A stretch of 64,000 bases of DNA from Candidatus Rokuibacteriota bacterium (GCA_003220435.1 QHSL01000061.1:62001-126000); one strand, 5' to 3'; positions 53,838 through 63,639 are shown, counted from the first letter of the stretch. Notes: generated by a model not told the origin, from the sequence alone. Numbers and translations: made by a program.

Positions 53838-54616
53838 TGCGCGCACCGCTCGTGATCGGTAACTGGAAGATGCACGGCACGCTCGTCGAGGCGCGGGCCC
53901 TGGCGGCCGGGATCCGCGACGGGCTCAAGCGACCGCGCGGGGTCCAGGTCGCCGTCTGTCCCCCGTTCACCGCGCTCGCCGCGGTGTCGGAGATCCTCGG
54001 CGGCTCCCCGATCCAACTCGGCGCGCAGACCTGCCACCACGAGCCGGCGGGCGCCCACACCGGCGAGGTCTCGCTGCCGATGCTGGCCGAGGTCGGCTGC
54101 CGGTGGGTGCTGGTGGGCCATTCGGAGCGGAGGAAAGAGATCGGCGAGTCGGACGAGGTGATCCACCGGAAGCTCCGCGCCGTGCTCGCGAGCGGTCTCA
54201 CGCCGGTGCTCTGCGTCGGCGAGACCTCGGACGAACGACGCCAGGGGCTGACGTTCACGACGGTCGAGGGCCAGCTGCGCGCCGGTCTGGCCGGGCTCGG
54301 GGCCGACGAGATCGCCAAGACCATCCTGGCCTACGAGCCGGTGTGGGCGATCGGCACCGGCGTCAACGCCACACCCGCCCAGGCCGCCGAGGTGCAGGGG
54401 TACCTGCGCGGGCTCCTGTCGGAGCTCTCGTCCAAAGAAATCGCGCAGACCGTCCGTATCCTGTACGGCGGCAGCGTCAAGGCCGAGAACGCCGACGCGC
54501 TTCTCGCGGAACCCGAGGTGGACGGCGCTCTCGTCGGCGGCGCCAGCCTCAACGCGCAGGGGTTCATCGCGATTGTTCGCAAGGCGGCGCGCATCGGCAC
54601 CGCGACGAAGGAGTGA
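53837..54616 (+). CDS. tpiA: Triose-phosphate isomerase
   Basis: 259 residues with catalytic Lys11 (GNWKM), His95 (GHSERR) and Glu167 (AYEPVWAIGTG), and the phosphate loop YGGSVK. Completes the gap-pgk-tpiA set for lower glycolysis. Confidence 0.98.
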   Translation: MRAPLVIGNWKMHGTLVEARALAAGIRDGLKRPRGVQVAVCPPFTALAAVSEILGGSPIQLGAQTCHHEPAGAHTGEVSLPMLAEVGCRWVLVGHSERRKEIGESDEVIHRKLRAVLASGLTPVLCVGETSDERRQGLTFTTVEGQLRAGLAGLGADEIAKTILAYEPVWAIGTGVNATPAQAAEVQGYLRGLLSELSSKEIAQTVRILYGGSVKAENADALLAEPEVDGALVGGASLNAQGFIAIVRKAARIGTATKE

Positions 54617-54620
54617 GCGG

Positions 54621-54968
54621 ATGTACATCGCCCTGACCATCGTGCACGTCCTCGCGTGCTTCGCCATCATCGGGATCGTCCTGCTGCAGTCGGGCAAGGG
54701 CGCCGACATCGGCTCGGCGTTCGGTGGCGCGGGCAGCCAGGCGGTGTTCGGCTCCATGGGGACGCCGACGCTGCTCGGCAAGATCACGACTGGGATCGCG
54801 GTCGTCTTCACGATCACGTCGTTCACGCTGGCGATCCTGGGCGGCGAGCGTGGGAGCTCGGTCGTGCGCGAGGCGGCGCCGCCGCCGCCGGCCGCCGCGC
54901 CAGCGCCCGCCGGATCCGCACCCGCTGCGCCGGCGGCGCCGGCGTCTCCCACGCCGGCCCCGCGCTGA
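54621..54968 (+). CDS. secG: Preprotein translocase subunit SecG
   Basis: 115 residues: two membrane helices (about 1-22 and 52-74) joined by GKGADIGSAFGGAGSQAVFG, the SecG signature, and a Pro/Ala-rich tail of 35 residues. Usual neighbour of tpiA. Confidence 0.95.
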   Translation: MYIALTIVHVLACFAIIGIVLLQSGKGADIGSAFGGAGSQAVFGSMGTPTLLGKITTGIAVVFTITSFTLAILGGERGSSVVREAAPPPPAAAPAPAGSAPAAPAAPASPTPAPR

Positions 54969-54973
54969 TCGTC

Positions 54974-56629
54974 ATGCGGCGGACCGATCTGCCGCGCCTC
55001 CTCGGACCGCTGCTTCTCCTCCTCGCCGCCGGGTGCGGCGGCGAAGCCGACAGCGCCGTCGATCCGGGCACGGGCCAGCTCGCGGGCAAGCCGGCGTACG
55101 GCGACACCTACATCGAGGCCCTGCAGGGCAACATCTCGGGGCTGATCCCCAACGTGCTCAGCGACGGGCCCTCGTTCGAGGTCGGCTCGCTGATCTACAA
55201 CGGCCTCGTCAAGCACGACAAGGACGTCAACCTCGTGCCGGAGCTGGCCGAGTCCTGGCAGTTCAGCCGCGACTGCCTCGACCTCACGTTCAAGCTCCGG
55301 CGCAACGTGCGCTGGCACGACAACCAGCCGTTCACCGCCGAGGACGTCGTGTTCACCTACGACACGATGGTCTACCCGAAGACTCCGACCGCCTACGCCG
55401 GCGACTTCAAGTCGGTCGCGTCGGTGACGGCGGTCGATCCCTATACGGTCCACGTCCGTTACAAGCATCCCCACGCGCGGGCGCTGCAGAGCTGGGGCAT
55501 CTGGATGCTGCCCAAGCATCTTCTCGAGAAGTCGATGCTCGAGGGAAAGCTGCGCGAATCCCCCCAGAACCGCACCTCGCCGGTGGGGACCGGCCCGTAT
55601 CGCTTCAAGGAATGGAAGCCGGGCGAAAAGGTCGTCCTGGTCGCCAACCCCGACTACTTCGAGGGCCGGCCGTACATCTCACGGGTCGTCTACCGGATCA
55701 TCCCGAGCTCGGCGACGACGTTTCTCGAGCTGAAGGCCAAGGGTGTCGACGGCGCCAAGCTCACCGCGCTCCAGTTCAAGCGGCAGACCGAGTACCCGGC
55801 GTTCCGCAAGGCGTACACCAAGTACCAGTACTCCGCGAACGTCTACGTCTACCTCGGGCTGAATTTGAGGGACCCGCGGTTCGCCGACCGGCGGGTGCGG
55901 CAGGCCTTCGCCCACGCGATCAACAAGCGCGAGCTGATCGACGGCGTCCGTCTGGGCCTGGCGCGCGAGGCGACGGGGCCGTACAAGCCGGGCACCTGGC
56001 CCTACAACCCCAACGTTCGGACCTACCCCTACGACGTGAAGAAGGCGCGGGCACTCCTCGCCGAGGCCGGATGGAACGAGATGAATTCGGACGGCGTCCT
56101 CGTCAAGCACGGCCAGCCGTTCAAGATCGAGCTGCTGAGCGCCCAGGGGAGCGACGAAGGGCGGAAAGTGGCCGAGATCATCCAGGCGGCGTTCAAGGAC
56201 CTCGGCGTGCAGGTGGAGATCCGGGTCATCGAGTGGGCGGCGCTGCTGAACGAGTACATCAAGAAGCGGAACTTCGAGGCGGTGATCCTCGCCTGGGGCA
56301 TCACCCCCGACCCCGACCAATTCGACATCTGGCACTCGTCCAAGACGTCGCCGGACGAGCTGAACCGGATCGGCTACGCCAATCCGGAGGTCGACGACCT
56401 TCTGGAGAAGGGGCGGAGCACCTGCATCGAGGCCGAGCGGAAGAAGTACTACGACCGGCTCCAGGAAGTGCTCGCCGAGGACCAGCCGATCGTGTTTCTC
56501 TACTTCCGCGACGGGCTGCCCGTGGTCACGTCCCGGATGCGGGGCATCGTGCCCGCGCCGATCGGCATCCAGTACAACTTCAACGAGTGGTTCGTTCCGA
56601 AGAACCTGCACCGCTATACGGCGGGGTAG
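54974..56629 (+). CDS. Peptide ABC transporter substrate-binding lipoprotein
   Basis: 551 residues. Lipoprotein signal LLLLLAAGC gives a lipidated Cys near residue 21. SBP family 5 landmarks: LVPELAESWQF, FKLRRNVRWHDNQPFTAEDVVFTYD, GTGPYRFKEWKPGEKVVLVANPDY. Feeds the DppBC permease genes that follow; the ATPase genes are not in this window. Confidence 0.94.
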   Translation: MRRTDLPRLLGPLLLLLAAGCGGEADSAVDPGTGQLAGKPAYGDTYIEALQGNISGLIPNVLSDGPSFEVGSLIYNGLVKHDKDVNLVPELAESWQFSRDCLDLTFKLRRNVRWHDNQPFTAEDVVFTYDTMVYPKTPTAYAGDFKSVASVTAVDPYTVHVRYKHPHARALQSWGIWMLPKHLLEKSMLEGKLRESPQNRTSPVGTGPYRFKEWKPGEKVVLVANPDYFEGRPYISRVVYRIIPSSATTFLELKAKGVDGAKLTALQFKRQTEYPAFRKAYTKYQYSANVYVYLGLNLRDPRFADRRVRQAFAHAINKRELIDGVRLGLAREATGPYKPGTWPYNPNVRTYPYDVKKARALLAEAGWNEMNSDGVLVKHGQPFKIELLSAQGSDEGRKVAEIIQAAFKDLGVQVEIRVIEWAALLNEYIKKRNFEAVILAWGITPDPDQFDIWHSSKTSPDELNRIGYANPEVDDLLEKGRSTCIEAERKKYYDRLQEVLAEDQPIVFLYFRDGLPVVTSRMRGIVPAPIGIQYNFNEWFVPKNLHRYTAG

Positions 56630-56659
56630 AGCGTGCCGGCCGCGATAGAATAGCGGGCC

Positions 56660-57655
56660 ATGCTCGGCTACGCGCTGCGGCGCCTCGTCCTGGCCATCCC
56701 GCTCTTGATCGGCATCACGTTCGTCTCCTTCCTGGTGATCCATCTGGCGCCCGGCGAGCCGGTCGAGAACCAGGGCGGCGAGAGCAGCACCCAGTCGGAC
56801 CGGGAGCTGCGCGAGCGGCTGCGGGAGATCTACGGACTCGACAAGCCGCTTCACGTCCAGTACTGGAACTGGCTGACGCGGCTGGTCCGGCTCGACTTCG
56901 GTCGATCGTTCTCGCCGGACGCGCGGCCGGTGCTGCAGAAGATCGGCGAGCGGTTGCCGGTCACGCTGCTCCTCAACATCGCCGAGATGCTGATCATCGT
57001 CGCGTTCGCGATCCCGATCGGCGTGCTGTCGGCGACGCGCCAATACTCGAATTTCGACAAGGTCACGACGGTCTTCGTGTTCGTCGGCTTCGCGACCCCG
57101 GACTTCTGGTTGGCCCTGATGCTGATGATCTTGTTCGGCGTCCAGCTCGGCTGGCTCCCGATCTCGGGCCTGCGCTCGCCCACGTGGGAGTACCTGTCGT
57201 TCTGGCGGCAACAGTGGGACTTCGTGGGCCACCTGGTCCTGCCGATCCTGGTCGCGACGTTCGGCGGGCTGGCCGGGTTCTCGCGCTACATGCGGCAGTC
57301 GATGCTCGAGGTCATCCGCCAGGATTACATCCAATCCGCCCGCGCCAAGGGGCTCTCCGAGTCGCTGGTGATCGGCAAGCACGCGCTCCGCAACGCCCTG
57401 TTGCCGATCGTGACGGTGCTGGGGCTCTCGCTCCCCGGGCTGATCGGCGGCAGCGTGATCGTCGAGTCGATCTTCGCCATCCCCGGTATGGGGCAGCTCA
57501 TGGTCCAGGCGGTGTTCGAGCGCGACTACCCGGTGATCATGGGCAACCTGGTCATCGTGGCGTCGCTCACGCTGGTCGCGAACCTGATCGCCGACCTGAC
57601 CTACAGCCTGGTCGATCCGCGAATACGCGTGTCCGCGCGCCGGGCGCGCCGGTGA
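56660..57655 (+). CDS. Peptide ABC transporter permease (DppB type)
   Basis: 331 residues, six helices. Start [24 protein letters not shown], long periplasmic loop, and the coupling motif [12 protein letters not shown] with [17 protein letters not shown] are typical of DppB. Confidence 0.95.
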   Translation: MLGYALRRLVLAIPLLIGITFVSFLVIHLAPGEPVENQGGESSTQSDRELRERLREIYGLDKPLHVQYWNWLTRLVRLDFGRSFSPDARPVLQKIGERLPVTLLLNIAEMLIIVAFAIPIGVLSATRQYSNFDKVTTVFVFVGFATPDFWLALMLMILFGVQLGWLPISGLRSPTWEYLSFWRQQWDFVGHLVLPILVATFGGLAGFSRYMRQSMLEVIRQDYIQSARAKGLSESLVIGKHALRNALLPIVTVLGLSLPGLIGGSVIVESIFAIPGMGQLMVQAVFERDYPVIMGNLVIVASLTLVANLIADLTYSLVDPRIRVSARRARR

Positions 57656-57659
57656 GCGC

Positions 57660-58520
57660 GTGAGGGCGTTCTGGCGTGCACTGAGTCGGAACCGGCTCGC
57701 ACTGTTCGGCGGAGTCGTCGTGATCTGCCTGGCCACGCTGGCCATCCTGGCGCCGTGGATCGCGCCGTGGGATCCGAACCGGCCCGACATCAGGAAGATC
57801 CTCGACTCGCCTTCGAAGACTCACCCACTCGGGACCGATCAGCTCGGCCGCGACGTGCTCTCGCGCATGCTCTACGGCGCGCGCGTCTCGCTGGCCGTCG
57901 GCTTCGTGTCGGTCGGAATCGCCACGCTGATCGGCATCGCGCTCGGGGCGGCGGCCGGGTACCACGGCGGAACGATCGACGCGATGGTGATGCGGCTCGT
58001 CGACCTCATGCTGGTCTTCCCGCGCTTCTTCCTGCTCCTGGCGGTGCTCGCGTTCCTGCGGCCGTCGATCTGGACGATCATGGTCGTGATCGGCCTCACC
58101 GGCTGGATGAGCGTCGCTCGGCTCGTCCGCGCCGAGTTCCTTTCGCTCCGGGAGCGCGAGTTCGTCCTGTGGTCTCAGTCGATCGGCGCCGGCGCCTTCC
58201 GGATCATCTGGCGTCACATCCTGCCGAACGCGATGGGGCCGGTGTTGGTGGCGATGACGCTCGGGATCCCGGCGGCGATCCTCACCGAGTCGGGGCTGTC
58301 GTTCCTCGGGCTCGGCGTCCAGCCCCCTCACGCGAGCTGGGGCAACATTCTGAACGAGGGCAAGGATGCGATCGAGATCGGCTGGTGGCTCTCGGCGTAC
58401 CCCGGCTTCGCGATTCTCGTCACGGTGCTCTCCTACAACCTGCTGGGTGAGGGGATCCGCGACGCGCTCGACCCGAGGCTCCGCCAGAGCTTCGGGCGAA
58501 TTGTCAGTCGTTCACGATAA
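57660..58520 (+). CDS. Peptide ABC transporter permease (DppC type)
   Basis: 286 residues from GTG. HPLGTDQLGRDVLSRMLYGARVSL and the coupling region WSQSIGAGAFRIIWRHILPN identify DppC; ends DALDPRLRQ. No adjacent dppD/dppF; ATPases must be encoded elsewhere or downstream of other genes. Confidence 0.95.
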   Translation: MRAFWRALSRNRLALFGGVVVICLATLAILAPWIAPWDPNRPDIRKILDSPSKTHPLGTDQLGRDVLSRMLYGARVSLAVGFVSVGIATLIGIALGAAAGYHGGTIDAMVMRLVDLMLVFPRFFLLLAVLAFLRPSIWTIMVVIGLTGWMSVARLVRAEFLSLREREFVLWSQSIGAGAFRIIWRHILPNAMGPVLVAMTLGIPAAILTESGLSFLGLGVQPPHASWGNILNEGKDAIEIGWWLSAYPGFAILVTVLSYNLLGEGIRDALDPRLRQSFGRIVSRSR

Positions 58521-58529
58521 CGCTATACT
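58501..58529 (+). promoter_or_regulatory. Promoter of tRNA-Leu(GAG)
   Basis: TTGTCA (58501-58506), 17-nt spacer, TATACT (58524-58529), 10 nt before the tRNA 5' end. The -35 lies inside the last codons of the permease gene. Confidence 0.7.
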
Positions 58530-58539
58530 TCACCCTCGC

Positions 58540-58624
<85 letters not shown>

Positions 58625-58801
58625 AGTCCCCTTTCCCGCGAAAATCGTCGTTCGACCCTGCCCCGCGGAAGAACCGCTCGCTCGACGTCCTCCGGCGCCT
58701 GGCCCTCAGCCCTCGGCGTGCCGGTCGCACAGTTGTCGGAGGTTGTCGGAGTAGGTAGGCACGGGCTCGAAGCGGTCGAGGGGCGGCCGGGAGGAAGAGG
58801 A

Positions 58802-59227
58802 ATGACGCCGAATGTCGAGGCCTCCGGAGAATCCTCGCCGCACCGCCGCGCGTCCATGATCGTCGCGTATGAGATCGCCGGCTTCCTGGCGATCATCGCG
58901 CTGTCGTGGATCAACGAGCTGCTCGGTCTGCCCGGCCTGCTCTTCGGGACCGAGCATCTCGGCGGCTGGCACGAGAGCGTATTGGAGACGGCCATCATCC
59001 TGGTCGTGGCGAACCCGGTGGTGGTGGTGACACGACGCCTCGTTGCCCGACTCCACTATCTCGAAGAGTTCCTGCGGCTCTGCGCCTGGTGCCGAAAGCT
59101 GCATGCCGACAACGAGTGGATCCCGTTGGAGGAATTCATGGAGCGCCGCTTCGATACGCGGACGTCTCATGGAATCTGCCCGGCATGCAAGGCCGAGCAA
59201 CGGCACGCACGAGGGGCGCGCTCGTGA
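58802..59227 (+). CDS. Small membrane protein with C-terminal Cys4 motif
   Basis: 141 residues from ATG preceded by GAGGAAGAGG. Two membrane helices (about 21-40 and 58-74) precede a cytoplasmic end with CAWCRKLH and GICPACK (Cys94, 97, 126, 129). The same C4 end occurs at the C-terminus of many PAS and receiver proteins (C-x2-C ... SHGICPxC). Here it is attached to a simple membrane anchor. Function unknown; metal binding is likely. Confidence 0.75.
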   Translation: MTPNVEASGESSPHRRASMIVAYEIAGFLAIIALSWINELLGLPGLLFGTEHLGGWHESVLETAIILVVANPVVVVTRRLVARLHYLEEFLRLCAWCRKLHADNEWIPLEEFMERRFDTRTSHGICPACKAEQRHARGARS

Positions 59228-59338
59228 TCGGCCGCGCGCGCCCCGGTGAGTGCCTGGAGCTCGGTCTGGCCCGACCCCACAGCCGGTGACCGCGCAGCAG
59301 AACTGATTGCCCTCCGCCCTGCTCCTCGCCCGGACCCG

Positions 59339-59347
59339 TGGCATAAT
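59339..59347 (+). promoter_or_regulatory. Extended -10 promoter candidate (TGG CATAAT)
   Basis: CATAAT preceded by TGG lies upstream of the lipA ATG at 59379 and overlaps the alternative ATG at 59346, which favours the downstream start. Confidence 0.4.
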
Positions 59348-59378
59348 GGCTCGGTTGAGACGAACGGAACAACTGCCC

Positions 59379-60404
59379 ATGGTGCACCCACTTCCGCTGA
59401 TCCAGCCCGATGGCCCTTCGCTCCTCGGCCGAAAGCCGGCGTGGCTCAAGGTGCGGGCGCCCGGCGGTCCGAACTACATGAGACTGAAGGGCCGCCTGCG
59501 CGAGTGGAACCTCCACTCGGTCTGCGAGGAGGCGCACTGCCCCAACATCGGCGAGTGCTGGGAAGAGGCGACCGCGACCTTCATGATCCTCGGCGACGTG
59601 TGCACGCGCAACTGCGGCTACTGCGCGGTGACTCACGGCAAGCCCGTCTGGGAGGATCGCGAGGAGCCCGAGCGCATCGGCCGGGCCGTCGCGGATCTCG
59701 GCCTCGAGTACGTCGTGATCACGTCGGTCAACCGCGACGACCTGGCCGACGGCGGCGCGGCGCATTGGGCGGCGACCGTCCGTGCGGTGCGGCTCCACGC
59801 CCCACGGTGCCGGGTGGAAGTCCTCATTCCGGATTTCCAGGGGAGCACCGCTTCGCTCGACGCCGTGGTCGCTGCGGGCCCGGATATCCTCAACCACAAC
59901 ACCGAGACCGTTCCGCGCCTCTACAAGCTCGCCCGCCACGGCGGACGCTACGAGCGGACGCTCGCGCTCTTCCGGCACGCGCGGGCGGTCGCGCCGGCGC
60001 TGCCGCGAAAGTCCGGGATCATCCTCGGCCTCGGCGAGACGCGCGACGAGCTGGTGGCGACGATGCGTGACCTGCGCGACGTCGACGTGGCGATCCTGAC
60101 GTTGGGGCAGTATCTCCGGCCCTCGGCGCGCCACCTGCCCGTCGAGAAGTACTACCACCCGGACGAGTTCGCTGAGCTGGCGGCGATCGGTCGCGAGCTC
60201 GGCTTCGGCCACGTGGAGTCGGGCCCGCTGGTCCGCAGCTCCTACCACGCCAAGCGCCAGGCCGAGTCCGTCCAGCCAGGTGACCTCGTGCGTGACGTAG
60301 GGATCTCGGCTGCGCCTGCGGTAGAACGGGCGTGTCGGAGCCCGCTCGCATCTACCTCAGGCTACCCACGGTCCAAGCCGGCCTCACGGACCCCGCTACC
60401 ATGA
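59379..60404 (+). CDS. lipA: Lipoyl synthase with repeat-derived C-terminal tail
   Basis: 341 residues (ATG at 59346 would give 352). Auxiliary cluster ligands Cys49/54/60 (CEEAHCPNIGEC), radical-SAM cluster Cys75/79/82 (CTRNCGYC), and RSSYHAKRQ, the conserved end with the Ser ligand. LipA normally ends shortly after this motif; here about 45 more residues follow, the last 26 of them (from ERACRSP) encoded by the nuo leader repeat. Inserts sulfur into octanoyl groups of 2-oxoacid dehydrogenases. Confidence 0.95.
   Translation: MVHPLPLIQPDGPSLLGRKPAWLKVRAPGGPNYMRLKGRLREWNLHSVCEEAHCPNIGECWEEATATFMILGDVCTRNCGYCAVTHGKPVWEDREEPERIGRAVADLGLEYVVITSVNRDDLADGGAAHWAATVRAVRLHAPRCRVEVLIPDFQGSTASLDAVVAAGPDILNHNTETVPRLYKLARHGGRYERTLALFRHARAVAPALPRKSGIILGLGETRDELVATMRDLRDVDVAILTLGQYLRPSARHLPVEKYYHPDEFAELAAIGRELGFGHVESGPLVRSSYHAKRQAESVQPGDLVRDVGISAAPAVERACRSPLASTSGYPRSKPASRTPLP
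60324..60400 (+). repeat. Nuo leader repeat, copy 2
   Basis: Same 77-bp length as copy 1, about 75% identical by eye, and ending exactly at the second nuoA ATG. It overlaps the 3' end of lipA in another frame. A GTG at 60332 would start an in-frame leader peptide reading VSEPARIYLRLPTVQAGL, which parallels VSEPARSYLRPPSVQSGL before nuoH. Confidence 0.85.
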
Positions 60405-60751
60405 CCCACGCGCCGATCCTGATGGTGTTCGCGTTCGCCGCGCTCGTCGCCGGCGCGCTCCTGTTCATCCCGTCGCTGCTGGCGCCCCGCCGGCTCACGC
60501 CGGTGAAGGCCGAGCCCTTCGAGTGCGGCAAGGACCCGATCGCGGTGGCCGAGGGACGATTCGCGATCAAGTTCTCCACGGTCGCGATCTTCTTCATCAT
60601 CATCGACATCGAGCTCCTGTTCATCTGGCCGTGGGCGATGCTCTACCGGCGGCTCGGATGGTTCGGCTTCACCGAGATGGTCGTGTTCCTCTCCATCCTG
60701 ATGCTGGGCTTCCTCTATATCTGGCGGAAAGGGGGCCTCGAATGGGAGTAG
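60401..60751 (+). CDS. nuoA: NADH-quinone oxidoreductase subunit A (second cluster)
   Basis: 116 residues, three helices, with EPFECGKDPIAVAEGRFAIKFSTVAIFFIIIDIELLF. Overlaps lipA by ATGA. The second complex I copy differs clearly from the first NuoA, so it is not a recent duplication. Confidence 0.95.
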   Translation: MTHAPILMVFAFAALVAGALLFIPSLLAPRRLTPVKAEPFECGKDPIAVAEGRFAIKFSTVAIFFIIIDIELLFIWPWAMLYRRLGWFGFTEMVVFLSILMLGFLYIWRKGGLEWE

Positions 60752-61200
60752 GCACCTTCTTCACCAGCAAGCTCGACGAGGCGCTCGGCTGGGCCCGGAA
60801 ATACTCGATCTTCCAGTACCCGTTCGTGACCGCGTGCTGCGGGATGGAGTACATGGCGACCGCGTGCTCGCACTACGACATCGACCGGTTCGGCGCGGGG
60901 CTGCCGCGCTTCTCGCCCCGGCAGGCCGACGTGCTCTTCGTGGTCGGCACGATCAGCCACAAGATGGCGCCGGTCCTCAAGCGCATCTACGATCAGATGA
61001 CCGAGCCCAAGTGGGTCGTCGCGTTCGGCGTGTGCACGTGCACCGGCGGCTTCTATGACAACTACGCCACCGTGCAGGGCATCGACACGATCATTCCCGT
61101 CGACATTTACATCCCGGGCTGTCCGCCCCGCCCCGAGTCGGTGATCGACGGGCTCATGAAGCTGCAGGACAAGATCGCCGCCCAGGCCCAGAGGTACTGA
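60742..61200 (+). CDS. nuoB: NADH-quinone oxidoreductase subunit B (second cluster)
   Basis: 152 residues. N2 cluster ligands Cys32/33, Cys98 and Cys127 (ACCGMEYM, GVCTCTGG, GCPPRPE). No N-terminal extension, unlike the first NuoB. Overlaps nuoA by 10 bases. Confidence 0.96.
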   Translation: MGVGTFFTSKLDEALGWARKYSIFQYPFVTACCGMEYMATACSHYDIDRFGAGLPRFSPRQADVLFVVGTISHKMAPVLKRIYDQMTEPKWVVAFGVCTCTGGFYDNYATVQGIDTIIPVDIYIPGCPPRPESVIDGLMKLQDKIAAQAQRY

Positions 61201-61204
61201 GCGC

Positions 61205-61690
61205 GTGGAGATACTCGCCGAGCTCCAGCGTCGGTTCGGCGACGCCATCGTCGAGACGCACGATCGCGGCGACCTCACCGCGATCGTGGCCCGCGACGCC
61301 ATCCTCACCGTGCTCGGCCACTGCCGCGACGACGTCGCGCTGGCGTTCGACGTGCTCATGGACCTCACCGCGGTCGACTATCTCCGGTACCCCGGGCGCG
61401 AGGATGGGCCGCGCTACGAGGTCGTCTATCACCTGTACTCGATCGCCCACAACCACCGCCTCCGGTTGAAGGTCCGGCTGGACGAGGACGACGCCACCGT
61501 CCCGACCGCGGTCGCGCTGTGGCCGATCGCGAACTGGCTCGAGCGTGAGGTGTGGGACATGTTCGGCGTGCGCTTCGAAGGCCATCCCGATCCGCGGCGG
61601 CTCCTGATGTACGAGGAGTTCGTGGGCCACCCGTTGCGGAAGGATTATCCGATCAACCGGCGCCAGCCGCTGATCGGTCCGGCGAGCTAG
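61205..61690 (+). CDS. nuoC: NADH-quinone oxidoreductase subunit C (second cluster)
   Basis: 161 residues from GTG; REVWDMFGVRFEGHPDPRRLL and [15 protein letters not shown] signatures. Separate from nuoD, not fused. Confidence 0.95.
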   Translation: MEILAELQRRFGDAIVETHDRGDLTAIVARDAILTVLGHCRDDVALAFDVLMDLTAVDYLRYPGREDGPRYEVVYHLYSIAHNHRLRLKVRLDEDDATVPTAVALWPIANWLEREVWDMFGVRFEGHPDPRRLLMYEEFVGHPLRKDYPINRRQPLIGPAS

Positions 61691-61702
61691 GCGAGGGAGG
61701 GG

Positions 61703-63076
61703 ATGGCGGAGACCGCGCGGCAAGAGTTCATGCTCGGCGAGGGCGGCGGCACCGGCGGGGGCCCCCAGAACCTGCACGTCGGCGTGGGACCGGCCCACCC
61801 GGCCATGCACGGCATCATCCGGATCTTGACCGAGCTCGACGGCGAGGTGATCGTCAACGCCGACGTCGAGATCGGCTATCTCCACCGCGCCTTCGAGAAG
61901 GACTGCGAGCAGGGCAGCTGGAACAACGCGATCCCGTATACCGACCGGCTCAACTACGTCTCGCCCCTCATCAATAACTTCGGATACGCGTCGGTGGTCG
62001 AAAAGCTCCTCGGCATCGACGTGACCGAGCGGTGCAAGTACATCCGGGTGATCATGTCGGAGATCTCGCGGATTTCCGATCACCTCACCTGCGTCGGCGC
62101 CTCGGCCATGGAGCTCGGCGCGTTCACGGTCTTCCTCTACATGATCAAGGCGCGCGAGTTCCTGTGGGAGCTGATCGAGGACGTCACCGGCGCCCGGCTG
62201 ACGATCTCGTACGGCCGGGTGGGCGGCGTCAAGGCCGACCTGCCCGAAGGGTTCGCCGAGCGGACGCGGAAGGCCTTCAAGGACACGCGGGAAGTTCTCG
62301 ACGAGGTGCACCGTCTGCTGACCGGCAACCGCATCTTCATGGACCGCATGGTCGGCGTCGGCGCGCTCTCCCGCGAGGAGACAATCGGCTACGCCATCAC
62401 CGGGCCGCTGCTGCGCGCCGTCGGCGTCGCCTACGACGTCCGCCGCGCGCAGCCCTACGACGCGTACGACCGTGTGGAGTTCGAGATCCCGACGCGGAAG
62501 GACGGCGACAACTACGCGCGCTACCTCGTGCGGATGGCGGAGATGGAGCAGTCCATGCGCATCGTCGAGCAGGCGCTCGCCGCGATCCCGGGCGGCCCCA
62601 TCAACGTGGACTTCGAGGGGCGTCCCATCGACCCGGCGACATACGTCGACCAGGGCAAGCAGGGGAAAACCGAAGGGCTTCTCCTGCTCCCGATCACGCT
62701 CTCGCCGAATCTCCAGGGTCAGCAGCGGGCGGCGCTCGATCGCGTCAACGTGGGTGACAAGCGCGTCGTCCTGCCGCCGAAGGAGACCGCCTACGGCTCG
62801 ATCGAGGGGCTGATGAACCACTTCATGCTGATCATGGAGGGGTACGGCATCCGGCCTCCCATGGGCGAGGCGTACTTCCCGGTCGAAGGCGCGAACGGCG
62901 AGCTCGGGTTCTACGTCGTCTCCGACGGCACTGACCGTCCGTATCGAGTCCGGTGCCGGCCGCCGTGCCTCCCGCCGGTCGCGGCGCTCCCACGGATGAT
63001 CGCGGGCGAGATGATCGCTGATCTGGTCCCGACGTTCGGCTCCGTCAACATGATCGGCGGTGAGCTCGACCGATGA
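61703..63076 (+). CDS. nuoD: NADH-quinone oxidoreductase subunit D (second cluster), long form
   Basis: 457 residues. VGPAHPAMHGIIRILTELDGE, IGYLHRAFEKD, and a complete region around 316-380 with TAYGSIEGLMNHFMLIMEGYG that the first NuoD lacks. About 40 further residues (PIDPATYVDQGKQGKTEG ... QRAALDRVNVGD) precede it and exceed the usual NuoD length. Overlaps nuoE by ATGA. Confidence 0.95.
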   Translation: MAETARQEFMLGEGGGTGGGPQNLHVGVGPAHPAMHGIIRILTELDGEVIVNADVEIGYLHRAFEKDCEQGSWNNAIPYTDRLNYVSPLINNFGYASVVEKLLGIDVTERCKYIRVIMSEISRISDHLTCVGASAMELGAFTVFLYMIKAREFLWELIEDVTGARLTISYGRVGGVKADLPEGFAERTRKAFKDTREVLDEVHRLLTGNRIFMDRMVGVGALSREETIGYAITGPLLRAVGVAYDVRRAQPYDAYDRVEFEIPTRKDGDNYARYLVRMAEMEQSMRIVEQALAAIPGGPINVDFEGRPIDPATYVDQGKQGKTEGLLLLPITLSPNLQGQQRAALDRVNVGDKRVVLPPKETAYGSIEGLMNHFMLIMEGYGIRPPMGEAYFPVEGANGELGFYVVSDGTDRPYRVRCRPPCLPPVAALPRMIAGEMIADLVPTFGSVNMIGGELDR

Positions 63077-63639
63077 GCGGAGCCGGGAGCATCTCTAACA
63101 GGCCACCCGCGGCACAAGCCGGCCTCACGGACCCCGCTACAACAAACGCCGCGACAACAAACCCCGCGACACCGACGTTCTCGGCCGAGCAGCTCGCGGA
63201 AGTCCGCCGCCTGCAGGCGCTCTATCCCGACGCGCGGGGCGCGCTCCTGCCGGTCCTCTACATCGCGCAGGACACGTTCGGCTGGATCTCGCTCGAGGTC
63301 GAGGAGTACGTGGCTGGCCTGTTCGGCCTGTCGCCCGCCCACGTGCACGAGGTCGTCACGTTCTACACGCTCTACTTCCGCGACCGGCCGGGCCGCCACG
63401 TCATCTCGGTCTGCCACAACCTCTCCTGCCACCTGGCCGGCGCGCCGTCGATCATCGCGCACCTCAAGCGGCGGCTCGGCGTCGAGGTGGGCGAGACGAC
63501 CGAGGACGGCCGGGTCACGCTGCTCTCGGTCGAGTGTCTCTGCGCGTGCGAGGCGGCGCCGATGATGCAGGTTGACGACCGCTACGAGATGAACCTGACG
63601 TCGGCGAAGATCGATCGCCTCCTCGACGGGCTCGCGTGA
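63073..63639 (+). CDS. nuoE: NADH-quinone oxidoreductase subunit E (second cluster)
   Basis: 188 residues. [2Fe-2S] ligands in VCHNLSC and CLCACEAAP (C-x4-C and C-x3-C). The core begins near residue 37 ([12 protein letters not shown]); residues 4-23 before it are encoded by the third copy of the nuo leader repeat. First gene of the NADH-oxidising module. Overlaps nuoF by GTGA. Confidence 0.95.
   Translation: MSGAGSISNRPPAAQAGLTDPATTNAATTNPATPTFSAEQLAEVRRLQALYPDARGALLPVLYIAQDTFGWISLEVEEYVAGLFGLSPAHVHEVVTFYTLYFRDRPGRHVISVCHNLSCHLAGAPSIIAHLKRRLGVEVGETTEDGRVTLLSVECLCACEAAPMMQVDDRYEMNLTSAKIDRLLDGLA
63083..63140 (+). repeat. Nuo leader repeat, copy 3 (within nuoE)
   Basis: About 58 bp matching the 3' part of copies 1 and 2; the block from CAAGCCGG to CCCCGCTAC (63135 region) is identical to copy 2. 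Here the repeat is translated as part of NuoE and ends ...CTACAACA rather than at an ATG. Confidence 0.8.

Noticed and set aside
55679-57790. 703-codon minus-strand frame opposite the peptide transporter genes
   Set aside because: Spans three well-defined plus-strand genes and has no recognisable domain.
61154-62821. 555-codon minus-strand frame opposite nuoC/nuoD
   Set aside because: Antisense shadow of two conserved genes.
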